64,000 bases of DNA, from the NCBI GenBank assembly GCA_907163375.1, contig CAJQUW010014796.1:62001-126000 (forward strand), read 5' to 3'. Positions 62,075-64,000 of the stretch are shown here, piece after piece. Every line of letters starts with the position of its first letter. The first letter of the stretch is position 1. The stretch is from Prostheceraeus crozeri (lineage: Eukaryota > Platyhelminthes > Polycladida > Euryleptidae). Below the pieces are notes generated by a model, which did no database searches, had not been told where the DNA came from, and was given only the letters and a program-made list of their open reading frames with translations. Both the position numbers and the translations under genes were made by a program.

Positions 62075-63360
62075 TATTAAAATAAATTGTAAGGTAGCCT
62101 ACTTAAAAAGCCGAGTGACACAACATAAGATACTCGCATAGTTTAATCATCAATACCAGCTGCCGTGAGTTGCTGATTTCTCCTGAGCTTTCGGCTATCC
62201 TCATATTGTTATCTCAGACTTCGATACCTCATTTAGATTATCTCTAAAAATCCTCAGAATCGTTGCCGGAGTTCGTGATCAACAATCCGAGTCCTTCTTT
62301 TGTCGCTCTCTCCTTTGAAAGAACCGACTCGTTGATTGAAAGATAAAAAGAGGGAAACTTCTTCGTCACTACTCGATTGATGCACATGAGCTGTTTGCAA
62401 GGTGTAGACCGCAGGGCAATCGTCGCCTTACTTTTGAAGTCGGTGCACTTATAAGACATTGCGTCGTTGGTACATCAAGTATCTTCCAATGATATCATAT
62501 CAAGCAGTGTAGAATGCCGACTTAAATTTCCATCGTCACATCGACGCTGAAAATCATGATATCGACGGCGTCGATGTGATGACAGTATGTGATATTTTTT
62601 AAGCATAAAGCAAAGTCAAAAGGTCGAATAACAAATCCATCCCAATTATGCCCTCATGAAAGTCTCAGATCAGGCCATTGATCATGAAAATATTTGATCC
62701 ATTGAGGATTTCTTCTGGTTAGGAGATGACAATCAGTGACCGTCGATGTGATGACGAATTGTCACTTTTTTTAGAGAAAATATGCTATTTTTCAAGAAAA
62801 ATCATACAATGTCAATGAGCGTTACTTAAGCGACGATTGATTATCAATTAAGATAAATAGAGCATTCTACATGTAAAGTTTCGTTTGAATTGATGATGTC
62901 AATCCAAATTTGGAGGCGTCATTGTGATGACGAAAACTGGGTCAAAGTGATGACGGAAAAAGTTGTGGACAGCTATATACCGGGTGTCGACCTAACTTAG
63001 CTTTGATTTCAATGAGCTTAATTTCTCAACTTCTGACATTTCTTTTGATTCAAGGGTGCTAAAAAAATCCTTGAGTTAAAGTCCGCTTCTACACATACTA
63101 CATATCTTTGCTGTACTGCAATCCAAAAAATGCATTTTTAGCATGGACATGCAAGACTGAGGTGCTTTTGAATTTCAAATGAATTTTTGCGCAAACTCCT
63201 GCATGAAACTTAAAATGAAAGACATTTTCTGTCAAAACAGACGAAGACCAATTGAATGGTGTGTAAAACACTGACAATAGACATATCTTGGCCACAAATT
63301 GCAAAAGACAAATTTCACTCCAAAAAGCATTACAATTTCTGGATTTTGCCACATAACGGA

Positions 63361-63674
63361 ATTAATCGTCAAAGATACTTAACAAGAACATGGTGATCAC
63401 GATGATCACTCATCTTCAGCAAAGAGAGTAGTCATATTTCGATGAGTACTTAATATCCGTGGTCAAATGGCTTGGCTTGAATGCGTCTTCATGCAGCTGC
63501 GAACAGCTCTGATAAAAAACAGCCAATTGAAGTTCTCAGGTCGATGTTTTCATCGATATTAACATATACTCGCATGAAGATGTTTATCTGCTGGGAGCAG
63601 CGGCGAAAATCCACGTTTTTATGAATTATTCTAGCTCATTCATGAACCATTCATGGGCCGATTTCATGAAGGTT
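63361..63674. other. Spacer without recognised genes
   Basis: About 310 bases with no motif seen. Confidence 0.3.
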
Positions 63675-63905
63675 ACAGTTTTACAGACTGTAAAATAGAA
63701 ACTTACAGTTGTGCAATTTTCGATTTCATGTCTTCTTGCAATTGTAACTGTAAACTGTGAAACTGTATGCTGTAAAACTGTGATCTGTAGACTGTGAATT
63801 TTCGCCATGATCTGTGAGATATCAGTTTCATGAGTTACAATCAACTGTGAATGCAGTCTATAAAAGCTATCGTGCTGTTAAGCTCTGTAAAACTGTGAAA
63901 ATAAA
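63675..63905. repeat. Word-array island (actgtaaaactgtga word)
   Basis: 'ttttacagactgtaaaatag', 'aactgtaaactgtgaaactg', 'gctgtaaaactgtgatctgt' and 'ctctgtaaaactgtgaaa' occur over 230 bases, with 'tgaaaactt'-type complements. It may be the end of an element extending beyond the right edge. Confidence 0.5.
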
Positions 63906-64000
63906 TTCTTATGGTTTTGACCCAGTGTTGGATTTGCTTGGGATGAATCGAATAGAACAGACGGAGAGAGTTTTTAAACCTCGTATTGATTTTGATTCAA

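Larger units (their letters stand above)
60085..63360 (+). repeat. Direct segmental duplication, copy 2 (interrupted by mariner)
   Basis: Blocks 60085-60429 and 62077-63360 match copy 1 in order. Around 62515-62535 the sequence runs uninterrupted through the point where copy 1 has the 12.6-kb insertion (gacTTAaatttccatc). The segment 62530-63000 repeats 'gtcgatgtgatgac' and variants, a word-array style end. Confidence 0.85.

Overview
The window looks like transposon-rich, AT-rich intergenic or heterochromatic DNA of an invertebrate animal, most likely marine. There are no operons. Spliceosomal-type intron boundaries, TATA boxes, AATAAA signals, metazoan transposon superfamilies (Harbinger, Tc1/mariner, hAT, Penelope, CR1-like LINE), a tRNA-derived SINE head and a Polinton-like element all point to a metazoan. 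The phylum cannot be fixed from this sequence alone. Only one open frame looks like an ordinary host gene: a small secreted protein with two pacifastin-like Cys modules (37405-37920, minus).

Region by region. 1 to about 6.1-6.7 kb is the right part of a Polinton/adintovirus-like fossil. It holds the C-terminal part of a protein-primed DNA polymerase B (plus strand), two tandem-repeat tracts with twin TATA modules, then a minus-strand block with a TATA-binding-protein-like gene, an unknown 212-residue gene, a DEDDh exonuclease-like part, a Cys-rich part and two paralogous genes. 6.8-19 kb holds terminal-inverted-repeat elements, an inverted pair of MITEs, a Penelope GIY-YIG fragment and a hAT C-terminus. 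19.6-30.7 kb is a nest: word-array ends, a Harbinger (Myb-like gene plus HARBI1-like transposase) whose transposase is split by a Tc1 and which also carries an IS630-like element, a fold-back, a hAT MITE with a perfect 8-bp target duplication, and a hAT C-terminus. 31-36 kb carries Penelope scraps around a CR1-like LINE and a BED-finger hAT derivative. 37-38 kb is the pacifastin-like gene. 38.5-41.1 kb is a decayed reverse transcriptase of an unusual type. 41.4-42.2 kb is a complete MITE.

43.7-63.4 kb is best read as one direct duplication of about 1.6 kb. Copy 1 was interrupted by a 1.35-kb insertion and by a 12.6-kb Harbinger-type insertion (45762-58348). Copy 2 was interrupted by a mariner (60430-62074). 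Each copy provides the empty site for the other's insertion. Inside the 12.6-kb insertion lie a LINE fragment and a hAT transposase with a visible intron; part of that hAT (1.2 kb) is present twice, nearly identical, on either side of a 5.9-kb AT-rich insertion.

A recurrent theme is word-array islands: 50-270 bp of one short word repeated in both orientations, a different word in each. At least two (27072-27985 and 34387-35124) sit at the ends of elements with 8-bp target duplications, so the class is probably the subterminal repeat arrays of hAT-type transposons. All assignments come from reading motifs; no search was run.
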